Source: Siderastrea siderea | Taxonomy: Eukaryota; Cnidaria; Anthozoa; Scleractinia; Rhizangiidae | DNA length: 64,000 bases | Reading direction: 5' to 3' | Assembly (NCBI GenBank): GCA_964030785.1 | Contig: OZ034972.1 | Location: forward strand, 14,207,231 to 14,271,230 | Shown: positions 34,246 through 45,060 of the stretch, one piece after another | Numbering within the stretch: position 1 is the first letter of the stretch | How the letters are laid out: each line of letters starts with the position of its first letter | Translations under genes and position numbers: made by a program | Notes under the pieces: generated by a model | What the model was told of the DNA's origin: nothing | What the model saw: only the letters and a program-made list of their open reading frames with translations | Databases searched by the model: none

Positions 34246-36702
34246 TAGTTCAGAAGGCGACTGCAATTTGCCATTTTTTTCAATCTCAGTTAACCTACAT
34301 GTATGAAATAAAAGCACTGCATTGTGGAAAGTGCTTCTTACTATTTGTCACTTATAATGGAATGTTCATGTTTTAGAAAGTTCAAATAAATACTGCATGC
34401 ATTGTTTGGTTTTCTCAAAAACCACTGTATTCCCAAGGGGGGGGGGGGATCCAGATGTAAGCAAAGGATTTTTTTTATGCAATTGACATATTTGTACTGA
34501 TGTGTTTTTGCTTCCTAAAGGCAATCTGGCTTGTTTAACTGACAATTGTCTGCTGGGATTAGTTAGAACATGTTTGATTAATTGCAGCTGGCTTTTTACT
34601 GAGTTAAGCAAAGGAGACTGGAGATGATTGAACATCCAGTAAACTTAAATGAGGTCCTGCCATTTTGTTGCTCATTCAATCGATCGATATTCAAGTGCTT
34701 TACCTTACCTGTATTATAGCAATGAACCGTGCAAAGGGTGGAAGACATAACCACTTTTTAGACAAATGGTTAAAAGAGTTTGGATAGCTGCAAATGAGGG
34801 GTTCAGGCGATGATTTATTAATCATTTGTCAGGATTCCACAAAAGCTGGAAAGAAGAACACTTTCACGGGTGGATGCAAAAATTTCCAACAGTAGGCACT
34901 TGTACGTCTCATGAATCAGGTGGATCACAAAAGTAAAGCAAAGTATAGCTTCGGCAACAACATTTCAAAGCTGGAAGTGACATTATGCTAGCAAAGTGAA
35001 TGACGACTCCCTTAATAATTGACATTGAGTATAATTACTATTCTGTTCACCCATTCTTTCTGTTCATTAATGTCACATTGGTCAAAAATTGCGTTGTGAA
35101 TGCTTTAATAATGTATGTTACATACAATATTTATTTAGTTATTTGATGTTGTCAAAAGAAAAACAATATAGTTAATATTATTTTAAGGATGAAAGTAATT
35201 TGCCAGGCGCTCGCTCTCACGAATTTGCACTCCAAGAACTGAAAATTTTCTTCAATTGATGAACTTAGAGTTGAGGAGGGGAATAAAACAGAGATGCTCC
35301 AATGAAAGTCTAATTTATTTGAATTGTAACTACAGTGTAACTTTTATTTGCAGTCCTCTATCAGGCATTTAAGCCTTGACTTTTAGTGGCCCTGGTCAGT
35401 TTTAAATCGCCACTGGCGACTGGGCAACTGCCAATTTTTAGCCCTGAATTTGTTTTGTTTTGTGTTTTTTTTTTTTTCACTGATCCTTTTTTTCCGTTCT
35501 AGGCATATATGCCAGCAGTGATCAGTGATGCAGCATTTTCTTACAGTGAAGTTAAGGTACGTGGAAGATATCAGTTATATAATTAGCCCAGCTTACGTAT
35601 CTAACTGTTCAGTAAATTGAACTGGATTGAATGCAGTCATTGGCTTAATTTGGGTTCGGTAATTGAACACAATAATTATTAACCAAAAATATGCCTATAT
35701 ATACAGCTGTGTTTGATTCCATTCAATTTCTGAACCCAGTCAAACATAATTAAACAGTTTTAAAATCATTCAAATATATAGATTTAGAGGATGCAAAATT
35801 TGAAGCAACAGTTTCTAGAAATTTGCTTTATTATGAATATAAAAGTTATGATGGCCAAGCACATATCTTTATACATTTTTGTGCTGTACTTCTTCTATTC
35901 TTTGTAAAAACAGTAATTGCACGCTTCGGATTGTAAAGAAGGGTGGGGCGATTTGCCAAAAAATCGGAACTTTACTAGTTTCCTCTTAGTTTTACTGATT
36001 TTCTTTTTAATGTGCGGTTGGGGACTGGCAGTAGCTATGCACGCGCAATGTTCAGTTGTGGAATTCAGATGTTCTTCTTCATTATTTCACCAATATAGCG
36101 GCACGAAATGCTGAAAACAGCGTATGACAGAATACCATCCACAAAAATCCCCTAGGAACAATGCGAGATCTGTAGTTAAGAATCTCCCTTCATCAAGTTA
36201 GAAAATCCTTTTTCCATGGTGATGTGAGATTTATCTGGATGGCTATATGGTTAATTAACCTAATGCAGAATGAATCAAATAGTTACACCATGTTTACATG
36301 ATACTGGTATGAACTCACCCAGGTATGGCTCGCACTGTTATGAGATTTTGTGCTGTAATCATGTAACAAATACAGAGAAGCAAGAGGGAACTGGGGTGAA
36401 CTTGTATCAGAATGAAAAGCATACAATGAACTGGTGTCATGCAAACACCCCCTCAGACTAAAGTTGAGCAGCTCTCAAGAATGTTTAACAACATCCTCAG
36501 ATACCCAGCGGCAGTAAAACCCTGATTTCATTAAAGCACTGTAAACTCAGACTGGTGCAATTTCTGGTGCAGTCTGAAATTCAGACTGGCATAAGTATTT
36601 ACATGAGACCAACCATCTCTAAAAATACAGTTTACCTTTTGTCCACTTGGAATGTTTCAATGCCACTTGTTTAAATGCACATGCTTAAAACTCAAAACAA
36701 AT
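34246..36702. other. Nested-element interior
   Basis: A possible exon lies at 35503-35556. Otherwise no domain was recognised. The 36280-36460 stretch resembles 28500-28860 (short repeat copies). G11 run near 34440. Confidence 0.4.
35503..35556 (+). CDS. Possible 18-codon exon of a TE gene
   Basis: A long pyrimidine tract and TCTAG acceptor precede 18 open codons (AYMPAVISDAAFSYSEVK), and a GTACGT donor follows. The splice context is good for so short a segment, and the strand matches the arginine-rich remnant at 30875. The family is not recognised and a link between the two is inference. Confidence 0.3.
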
Positions 36703-37176
36703 ACTGTAAACTGCCACTTATAAGCCCGCCTACTTACAAGCCCCCCCCGGCTATAGGCCCATCCACCTGTAAACAAAAAATACATCCGGTAATAAGCCCC
36801 CCCCCCCCCCCCCCGGATATAAGCCCTCCTCTAGTTTTCCCTGTTTCCTTAATATTAAGCACTCTCACAGAAAACTGCAAAGATTAACTCTGAGCTGCTG
36901 TTTTGTTATGTTCCGGTTATGTTCGTGTTGTTGCAGTTTTGATTTTGTTGTTAAAATCGAAATGAATTTGACTTATTATGACATTTCAAAGGTTATTACA
37001 AACTGGTACATTAAAAATGTATTCTGATCAACACTGCTGTGGCTCATTTCATAACGTTTTTCTTACTCCGCTTATAAGCCCCCCCCCCCCGGATATAAGC
37101 CCCTCCATTTATAAGCCCACCCAAAACCCTTTACAAAGTTGTATCACCCTGGGGCTTATAAGCGGCAGTTTACAGT
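36703..37176. mobile_element. 474-bp TIR element, ACTGTAAACTGCC ends
   Basis: ACTGTAAACTGCC-A-CTTATAAGCCC at the left and GGGCTTATAAGC-G-GCAGTTTACAGT at the right are inverted with one mismatch over about 25 bases. Internal sub-repeats of CCCCC-GGATATAAGCCC occur twice. A non-autonomous DNA transposon. Confidence 0.9.
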
Positions 37177-37665
37177 GTCTTAAAACATTTGGGGTAGTTT
37201 TTCATGCGAGCGTGCATGCTCAGTGCATGACACGGCATGACATAATGCCAATGTTGTGAATTGTGTGCGCAGTATTGATGCGCAGAAAAAAATTGCGCAA
37301 ATATCCTTAGAACCTCCCTAAAGCCATGGGCTTACTTTTGGCAACTGAGATAATTAAACATTTACTCTGCTTTGTTTTCCATACAGGTTTTTATTCCATC
37401 AACCTGATGTCAGAAAAAATATGGCAGTTTATTGTAAGGATTTGGTTAATAAATTTGTACTCTTAGCTACATGTATGTTCCCAGGCAGACATTATCAATT
37501 GAAATAAAAAATTTTAAGAGCAGTTTTGAAATAAGGTTTTATATTTTTGGGTTTTTTTTTGCAAATTTTGATGTTGGTGATTAGTTTGACTGTATCCACA
37601 TACACTTTATGTTCCCTCAGTAACACATCCATACACGAGTAGCATTTATTTGGGAGTAACCCTAC

Positions 37666-37696
<31 letters not shown>

Positions 37697-38697
37697 ACAC
37701 GCACACACACACACAACTAACTTCCCAGGAATGATGATTCGGAGTTATCTGACTGAATTCACTTGACAGGGAAAACTATTTCAAATGATGGATTCACCAC
37801 AGTCTGATCCCCTCTTGTCAGTAATGTTCATTATACATGACAGGTTTCAGACTATCCTTAAATGATTTATGAAGAGGCTTTCTTTTTGTTTCTCTTTGCT
37901 ACCAGATTATGGCAATCAGTAACATTGCTCATTGGTGACATTAGATGCAGTGTAAAGGCTAATGATCAAACCAAAAACAAATTAAACCACAAGATTTACT
38001 ACCATCACAGTCAGGGGTAGTAACATAGTGAGTCATAATCTGTGCATCAAAGTCACTTAAGTGGTTACTGGACCATTTGTTATTCGTGTTGGCAACACTG
38101 TTAGTTACAAATTTTTTTATTGACTGATTGACCGATTTATCAACTAAGTGGTTGAGTGGTTGATTCACGACTGATGGGTACTTAAACAGATTGATTTTAA
38201 TATAATAGTCCCTGGGCATCAATAAGAGTAAACAAGGTACATTATTATTCCACTATAGCATCAGTTTATCATATAAGGAGAAAACACATACACGAGAGTA
38301 TGAGAGTGCATTGCACTGTAGAAAGCGTATTGCACTGTAGTGTCCCGGTTTCAAGTCACTCATTGAATAAATCATTTAAAATGATAGGCAAATATTGTAG
38401 TGGAATAATAAATATCATTCAGTGGTTTTACAGATAATGGTCAAGGACATTTTACCGGTACTCATTGCTCGCATTTTTCCTCGCTCTATACCACACAACT
38501 TATCTGTCAAACCATTGAATGAGGTGGAGGTATTTTTCAATTAGTACCTTGTCTATACAATTTGACAACTCTGCAATAATGTAAATGAATTAAACCGTAG
38601 ACTTGTGGCAGGGAAAAGGCCGAGGTAAGGTGAACAAAAATAATTATTGTGCCCAACCTAAAACTGGGGCTTATTTAGAATTTTGTAAAACAGGTTC
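37177..38697. other. Nested-element interior with microsatellite
   Basis: A (C)n(AC)n tract spans about 37665-37715. Inverted blocks ATTATTCCACTATAG (38249) and GTAGTGGAATAATAA (38397) suggest a further foldback element of about 170 bp. No gene seen. Confidence 0.5.
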
Positions 38698-39078
38698 ATA
38701 CCTGCCATCCGTCCCCATTTAATGGGAATTGTCCCGATTTTTGAGTTTCAAAACCTAAAACAATCGGGACATTCCGATTTTCAAGAAAAAAAAGACAATT
38801 TGGAACTGGATTGTTAAAGACGGGTCTTCAATGACTTTTCTACATCCTATCGTTTTGTGCAATACATGTGGTGCTTGAGACCATTAAACAACACCTGAGA
38901 ATTCTAATGCTAAGACAGTACAGTACAGGCAATATTTTTTTAAAAATAATGCAAAAACCTTAAAGCAACCTAGATCCTGCTCAGTGTTGGGGGGCGGTGG
39001 GGGCAGGGCACTACCCCAGGACTGGGGTGAGCATGGGGGGTGGTCCCTATTTCTGATTTTATAAGGTTGGCAGGTATG
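38698..39078. mobile_element. 381-bp TIR element, CATACCTGCCA ends
   Basis: CATACCTGCCA at 38698 and TGGCAGGTATG ending at 39078 are inverted repeats. Short inverted sub-blocks with ATCGGGAC / GTCCCGAT follow inside. No coding capacity seen. Confidence 0.75.
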
Positions 39079-39162
39079 CACATTCTAATTTGATGAGAGT
39101 GTATTTACTAATAATTACCTAAAATATAATATTGCTGTCAGGTACCACTTGAAATAATAATT

Positions 39163-39168
39163 ATAATG

Positions 39169-39209
<41 letters not shown>

Positions 39210-39251
39210 AAATAATAATAAATAAAATAAATAATAATAAATAAATAATAA
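39163..39251 (+). repeat. AAT/AAAT microsatellite
   Basis: A run of ATAATA and AAATAA units of about 85 bases. It directly abuts the GGAGTTCCGCT motif proposed as the right end of the nested insertion. Confidence 0.95.
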
Positions 39252-39850
39252 TTGGAGTTCCGCTTTTAGGCTTGGCTAAATCTATATATTAACTGTAAAT
39301 TCGGTGCTGCTTTTAAGTCACAGATTGCGGTAATTAATTCGCTAAACATTCGCCTACAAATTTACTTATAGACTTACAAATTGATGCTTAATTTCTTAAT
39401 ACCGATCCATTTTAACCTCATTTCATATTTTCTTTTACGGCTGCCGTATTCAAACCTGATCTGATCTTTCATTAGCTAGAAGATTCCGAAAGCTGCTTAT
39501 ATAGTGCCAGTCGCGTTGACTAGTGAAGGACACTATAATGTTTCTTTTCTTGTGATTTGTCGGGGGTTGTTTCTGAAATGTTTGCTTTAAAACCTTTCCT
39601 TGCGTTTTTTTTCTTTTTTTGGTATTCGTATCATGTGAGCGTCCCCTAACTCAAAGTGATTGCACCGTGCTGCAAACGATAATAAGAATAAGTTCTATCA
39701 ATCCGCCTAACCATGGTAAACAAATTACATTAATCCTACTTTTTACTTGCCGATTCCTTCTGCAGACAGTCTTTTGCAGGTGATTTAATTGCCTTGAACT
39801 GTTTCATTTTGCTATTAAACCGTACCGAGTGTTTTTCTTTGCATTTTTGG

Positions 39851-40011
39851 CCTGTCCGCAAAGCACATACAAAGACTATACCGGAGATGCAGGGACATGC
39901 AAGTCCTGTCCGGCAAATTCGGGTCACATCTTATGGGAAGCGCAAGCCTCAGTGATTGTCAATGCTTCAGAGGATATCTAGGAAGTCCACAGCTGGGTAA
40001 CCCATGTATCA
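39851..40011 (+). pseudogene. GCC2/ephrin-receptor-like exon, decayed (copy B)
   Basis: This is the duplicate of 19035-19195 with the surrounding intron conserved on both sides. Two lesions are visible. The acceptor TTTTTAG is TTTTTGG here, and one base is missing near 39928, after the NSGHI residues, throwing the second half (DCQCFRGY in the other frame) out of frame. The first half reads STYKDYTGDAGTC, intact exactly where copy A is broken. The GTAAGT donor survives. The exon cannot be spliced normally. Confidence 0.85.
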
Positions 40012-41102
40012 GTAAGTCCTTGATATAACCGTAAAAGCATCATAAAGATCTCTCTCTGTTTGAGCTTTCCCATAAACTCTGTCTTCCTCTTTTCCACTTG
40101 AGGTCAGAACTAAAATACTGGTTGAAATGTAAGAAAAGAAATTAAATCTTTAATTAGCTAGTAGATGTAAAACAGCGATACACAATTTACTACCTCTGTT
40201 ATGTTGAGAAGTTTCAGGAAAAATTACTAAAATTTGAGATTTCAATAAGTTGCCCTCTCTCACCTAGAGGCTAAATAGAGCTTGAAATTACGCGGTTACT
40301 TAGTAAAAAAAACCTGGCCTTCATCCGAGCCCAGCGTCCACCAAACCGGTAGAAAGAAAGGTATGATCTGTATAACTACTGTTGTCCAACAACTCTTTCA
40401 GAAATTAATCTGAGGATCACTGTAAGTCATTATGAGGAGTTGACCTGTGAGATATTTAGGAAAGTTTCTTTCCGAAATGTACCTTGCTATGGTTATTTTA
40501 ATAGTCACAGTGTTCATGTAGTACTAAGTGCCAACATTGAATCAATTCAGCGGTTTATTTTTCAAATCTATGCCCCATAATTCTTATAATTGTTATCTAA
40601 TCATTTAGTGGTTAAGATATGCTTGAGAACAAGGTTATATTTATTTATTTATTTATTTATTTATTGGTATGGCTCAATTTGACAGTAATTATTTCAAAGT
40701 TTCAACAGTAATAAAACATTTAAAATACATTTTGTTAACATTTTGAATAATTTTTGGAAACAACTTAACACCTTATTTAAGGCTTTCGCAAAATATTGTT
40801 TACAAGGTGCAATATTTGAGTTCATTGCAATTAGGGTGAACAACGTTTGTTAAGCAATAGGACACTTGCATGATGGCGTCATTTGACTACAATTACCAGA
40901 ATCCTTCAGTTTACTTTGTTATTTTCTTGTGCCATTTAGTGCTATTGCCTCACTGGGATTACAAATTTTGAAAACAAAGGAAAAACGAAATGAATTCTGG
41001 TAGTTGTAGTCAAGTGACACCATCGTGCAAGTGTCCTGTTATTAGTTAACCGTTAGCAGACTTAAGATTTGATTTCATTTATGCTTTTACTATTGCATTT
41101 AG
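40012..41102. other. Intron with TTTA microsatellite and MITE
   Basis: A TTTA tetranucleotide run lies at about 40637-40666, and a foldback element at 40857-41042. Otherwise nothing was recognised. Confidence 0.5.
40857..41042. mobile_element. ~186-bp foldback MITE
   Basis: GGACACTTGCATGATGG and CCATCGTGCAAGTGTCC head nearly matching inverted arms of about 48 bases, extending through GACTACAA-TACCAGAAT. The outermost bases are AATA/TATT-like. No coding frame. Confidence 0.88.
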
Positions 41103-41293
41103 TTCGTACATGCGGAAATTTGCTGGCCCCAAACAATGGCGTTATTGTTGGTGTGTGTACAAGGGTATATTTATCCGTTTGCCGCGTGAGATGCAACGAG
41201 GGTTATGAAGCTGTGGGGGATTGTGGAGCAACAGTGCGTTGAAAACAGGGGATATGTGGTGTGGACAGAGACACTGACCATGGCTTTGTGAAG
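41103..41293 (+). pseudogene. Decayed CCP exon (copy B)
   Basis: It follows a TTTAG acceptor and matches the intact exon at 22014 (NNGVIVGVC, YLSVCRV-CNEGYEAVG). An extra base near 41217 shifts the frame within the ERQC block. The segment before the donor has diverged so that a stop falls near the end in the otherwise expected frame. Length 191, against 189 in the intact paralogue. It completes the set of three decayed exons in copy B. Confidence 0.82.
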
Positions 41294-43449
41294 GTAAGAC
41301 TTGGGGGGAGGGGGCGGGAACGATTGCTTTGGTCAACACTAACAAAAGCGAAACGGAATGCCCTTTCCCAATGCACTTTCCTATTTTCATTTTCTCTAGA
41401 ATAGAAAAAAAGCAATCGCAAAAAAAAATTGAAATTTGCACAGATTATGAACTGGCATCTTCATATACCAGCTAAAAGACTATTTGTATTTTAAAATCTG
41501 AGGAACTGAATGGTGTAGCTCAAGCTGAGCTACGAAGTGTGCAGTGGCGTTTTTGGTTTTCCCATACATTCAATCTCCGATCCGCCGAAGAAGTATAGCG
41601 ACAAATGTATCGAAAGTTGAAAACGTGATTATTTGTTTCTATCTTGCTACATACTTCAAATTTTGTCAGAAAAATTTTCTTTCTGTTATCTTAAGTCTAC
41701 AATTCATATCGTTTACATTTGCCACCTTATTTAGGTTTTTCCCACACAAACTGTCTATTTCGTGCCATTTTCTTCTTCTTACTTGAAACCCCACCTCCTT
41801 CACATGAAGATTCTCGTGAAGGGGCATGTTTTAGCATGCACGAGGACATTGACATGCTTAATTTGATTAGATGCAACTCCTGTTTCCTATGAAATAGTTA
41901 ATTTTCAAATTTTATATTGTCGTATTTACACATTAACGTTGTAATCACTTTATTTATGTAGCAGCGCTTTAATCCAGTGTATTGTAAATTAGGCTTTTAG
42001 TATTTACATATGCCGGTATCGCCAATTACTTCAACTTTCAAAATGAACAAGAAGTTTAAATACATTAACATAACGTTGCCGATTGATGGTTATCTGTGCT
42101 TACAATCTTACTAAAAGACCTCTGTTAACACTTGTTTCATAAAAATCAGTCTCTGTCCAGGTAGGACTGAAGAAAACGTGTGTGCTCACAGTCACATACA
42201 GATCTTAGTCAATTAACGAACTTGGCAAATAACACCCTTATTCACCACTACACGTCACTCACTCGCTGTCTAGATAACTCGGTGAAAACTCGATTGCAAT
42301 GAATGTGCTTGACATGAAAATCTCCATTGATAATGAACTTGGTAATAAATAACATACTTAAATAACTCCATTGCAGTGTGTGTGCTCACAGTCACGTACA
42401 ACTAGCAGTCAACTGACAAACTTCATATTTAATGGCCGATTACATGGCGAATTTCAGCCGGGGCTGAAATTTCGGACCGCCCACCGGGCTGAAATTTTGT
42501 TGCGATTACATGGCGAATTTCAGCCCGCCGGTGCAATGTTTAAAATTGGGCGGGGAAATTTGCATTAAAGCGTTTTACAGGCCCCGGTAACATGAACCCA
42601 AGATTTTCACAACTTGTGGCACTGTAAGTGGGCGGGAAGGCTTTATTTGAAGAATAAGCATAGACGTTTCCCTCGCCATCTTCCCAAGTCTCCTCTCGTT
42701 TTTTCCCGCTCTTTCGCTCGCTATATTTTTCGCTCCCACTCCACTATCTGAACGTCTGGAACAGGCTACTGGTTATGAACCTCAGCAAAGTCCTTTTTTA
42801 TGTCTTTGTTACCGTTTTTAGCCTTGGCCGTGCAAAAACAAAAATAGTTTTCGAATTTTGTATGAAAAACTAACCAATAGAAATGCTGCTGTTAAGTTAT
42901 TCAGCCACAGTTGGTGAACGTGGCCTTTGAAACTTCAAGGTTTCATAACCAGTCCCTCGACTAACTATGGCCGGACAAAAGCAGTAAGTGCACGGCGAGT
43001 CATCTACGGAAAAACAATGTAAAAGAAGAAGAACAAAAAACGGGTGTTAGTAGACCCAGTTGTCGTCATATTGGTGACGTCAGGAAAATTAGTGAACTAA
43101 ATGACGTCACACTCATTTAATACCTAAATGATCTTGTGCGTTTCATTTGCTATAATTTTTGTTCCTTTCCTCTACCTTCCCTAGTTCGATCCATTTAAAT
43201 ACTGGGTGAAAAAAAAGCCCTGAAAAGATAATGATAATATAATGATAATGATAATAATCTTTCTATACTTTCTGGCAATTTTACGAAACTTACATACGCC
43301 AGTTGAATGAAATTGTAATGAAAACAAAGTGAACAAAGGAGAAACATACGTGCATATTAGCTTTTTTAGTTCGGTGTTCATCTTCAATTCAGAAACGCCA
43401 TCTTCCTATTGAAGGAGCTTTCTTTTACAATTTTCGTTTCTGTTGTAAG
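41294..43449. other. Intron with small GATTACATGGCG repeats
   Basis: Near 42430-42560 the phrase GATTACATGGCGAATTTCAGCC occurs twice in direct order, interleaved with GGGCTGAAATTT in the inverse sense, giving several overlapping hairpins. The rest is unremarkable AT-rich sequence. Confidence 0.55.
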
Positions 43450-43644
43450 TCAACCGATGTCCTTTTATTTCTGTAAACGACGCGGACCCTCCCACTGGCG
43501 TTTGCTCACCTCAAGTCTCTGACATTTTGGTGTACAAGACCCGCTGTACGTACACATGCCGCCCTGGGTACCCGCTGAAAGGTTCCAAGGAGCTTGTTTG
43601 TCAACTCGATAAAACCTGGTCTGGAGATCCAACGAGCTGTGAAG
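43450..43644 (+). CDS. Six-cysteine CCP/sushi exon, second type
   Basis: A TGTAAG acceptor, 195 open bases and a GTATGT donor give a phase 1-1 exon for one extracellular module. Cysteines are spaced C-x14-C-x13-C-x3-C-x13-C-x12-C. It has CRPGYPLKGS after the fourth cysteine and DKTWSGDPTSC at the end, the standard C-terminal W-x-P-x-C signature of sushi modules. It diverges from the 22014 type in its middle but keeps the extra cysteine pair. No duplicate was seen in the window. It would splice in frame after the 22014 exon and before the 61118 exon. The downstream intron (17.5 kb) contains the Polinton. Confidence 0.87.
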
Positions 43645-44599
43645 GTATGTACATGTGTAAATAATGTTATTCCGTCAATCTCAGTTATTGAATTTCTAGC
43701 TGTCTCATTGGCTCGCTGTATACAGGTTCTTAGCGAACAACAATGCTTTTTGACATAAAATGGAAGGCTATGTCGAGTGCTGCGGTGTTCACCTGTTCAC
43801 CTCATGTCCACCAAGAGCGAGTGGAATAAATGTGAAATATACTACCACAAAAACTGCGGAATCCGGGATTTTTGATAGGAGGGGTCTATTACTTGAACTT
43901 GATACGTCAGAATTCAGGGGTCCAGTAATGGTAACTTGAACTTGATACGCCAGAATCCAAAAAATGAAAGCCCAGCCTTAGCAAATTAATATTAATCGAA
44001 AAGATTTCCTTATAAAACTTGGTCTCTTGCCCCTTCCCATATTTCGTTTCAGTTTGAAAAGAAAAAGACAAATTAATCACAGGATTGAATGAGGGGGCCA
44101 TGGGAGTACGGAGGCCATGGGTCTCGGAACCCATGGATCTTCCACCAAGATACGCCACTACCAAATGACATTTTGAACTGCACGTCTTTCAACCCTATTT
44201 CGCCTGGGCTTTTTTTGAGTTTCTGAGCCTGGGGGGTGGGGGCACCTACAGATCTCGTGCGTCATTAACTTAACAGATAGGTATTATGACGTGTCAATTA
44301 TGACGTGTAACGACGTCATAATGGCGTCACAAACCCGCCATTTTGAATTTGAGGCCGCCATCTTGGAAACATACTTAATCAAACAAACCACAAAAAAGCA
44401 AAGGATTATCTTTTTCTTACAAACCAAGGGTAAAAAAAATGAAAAAAAAGACTGAAAAGCGTCATTAAATAGTCAAAATACACTCCTGAGAAGACCGTTC
44501 CTTCGTTTATCTTTAAAACCTTACCCTGTATGACAAAAGGAATGTGTCGTGAGTGACCAAAGCGTCAAAATTGGATATATTCACTAGGCGAAATGGCAA
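43645..44599. other. Intron, nothing recognised
   Basis: GAACTTGATACG-CAGAAT occurs twice (43897 and 43936). A short TGACGT-rich patch lies at 44280-44330. The minus-strand frame at 43907-44164 lacks any motif. Confidence 0.4.
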
Positions 44600-45060
44600 A
44601 TTTAAACGACCTTAAACATGACTTAACCCTGTCTTAAACATAAGTTTAGTAAGTTTAAGTTGCTGTTTAAGCAACTTATACCTAAGTTTAAGTTTTGCTT
44701 AAACCAATATTAAAATAACTTAAGGTTCATGTCTAATGTAGGTTTAAGTCCTTCTTAAATATACATTAAACAAATGTTTAGTGTCGTTTAATAGGATCAT
44801 TAAAGGTATTTTAAATGTATGTTTCAGGCTTGTTTAATTAGAACTTAAACCTGCATTAGACATGAACCTTAAGTTATTTTAAGGTGGGTTTAAGCCAAAA
44901 TTAAACTTGGTTGTAGGTTTAAGTCCTAATTAAATACACCCGAAACAGATGTTTAGTGTCGTTTAATAGTCATTAAAGGTCACGTATTTCTAGTTAAATA
45001 TTAGTTTCAGTCACGTTTAAGAGCTATATCAAACGACACGAAACATGTGTTTTAGACATT
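44600..45060. repeat. TTTAAG-rich nested palindrome
   Basis: Dozens of TTTAAG/CTTAAA hexamers occur here. A long inverted pair, AACTTAAGGTTCATGTCTAA near 44720 against TTAGACATGAACCTTAAGTT near 44855, encloses TTAAATATACATTAAAC / GTATGTTTCAGGCTTGTTTAA. The block TTTAGTGTCGTTTAATAG...TCATTAAAGG is then directly repeated (44778 and 44951). This is a composite of inverted and direct repeats with no coding capacity. Confidence 0.85.

Larger units (their letters stand above)
26915..39264. mobile_element. Nested insertion framed by AGCGGAACTCC ends
   Basis: AGCGGAACTCC at 26915-26925 is matched by GGAGTTCCGCT at 39254-39264. The pair lies within the first intron of the decayed gene copy B, which resumes matching copy A shortly after. 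The left end continues with a GC-rich CCGCGG-GGCC-CCGCGG palindrome and a motif (GACAGAGCTGAA-AACG-CTGCGCATG) that recurs inverted at 30785-30832. The block is therefore probably composite: a large element with other transposons inserted in it. The 11-bp match is short, no clean target duplication is visible, and the right end abuts an AAT microsatellite. Confidence 0.4.
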
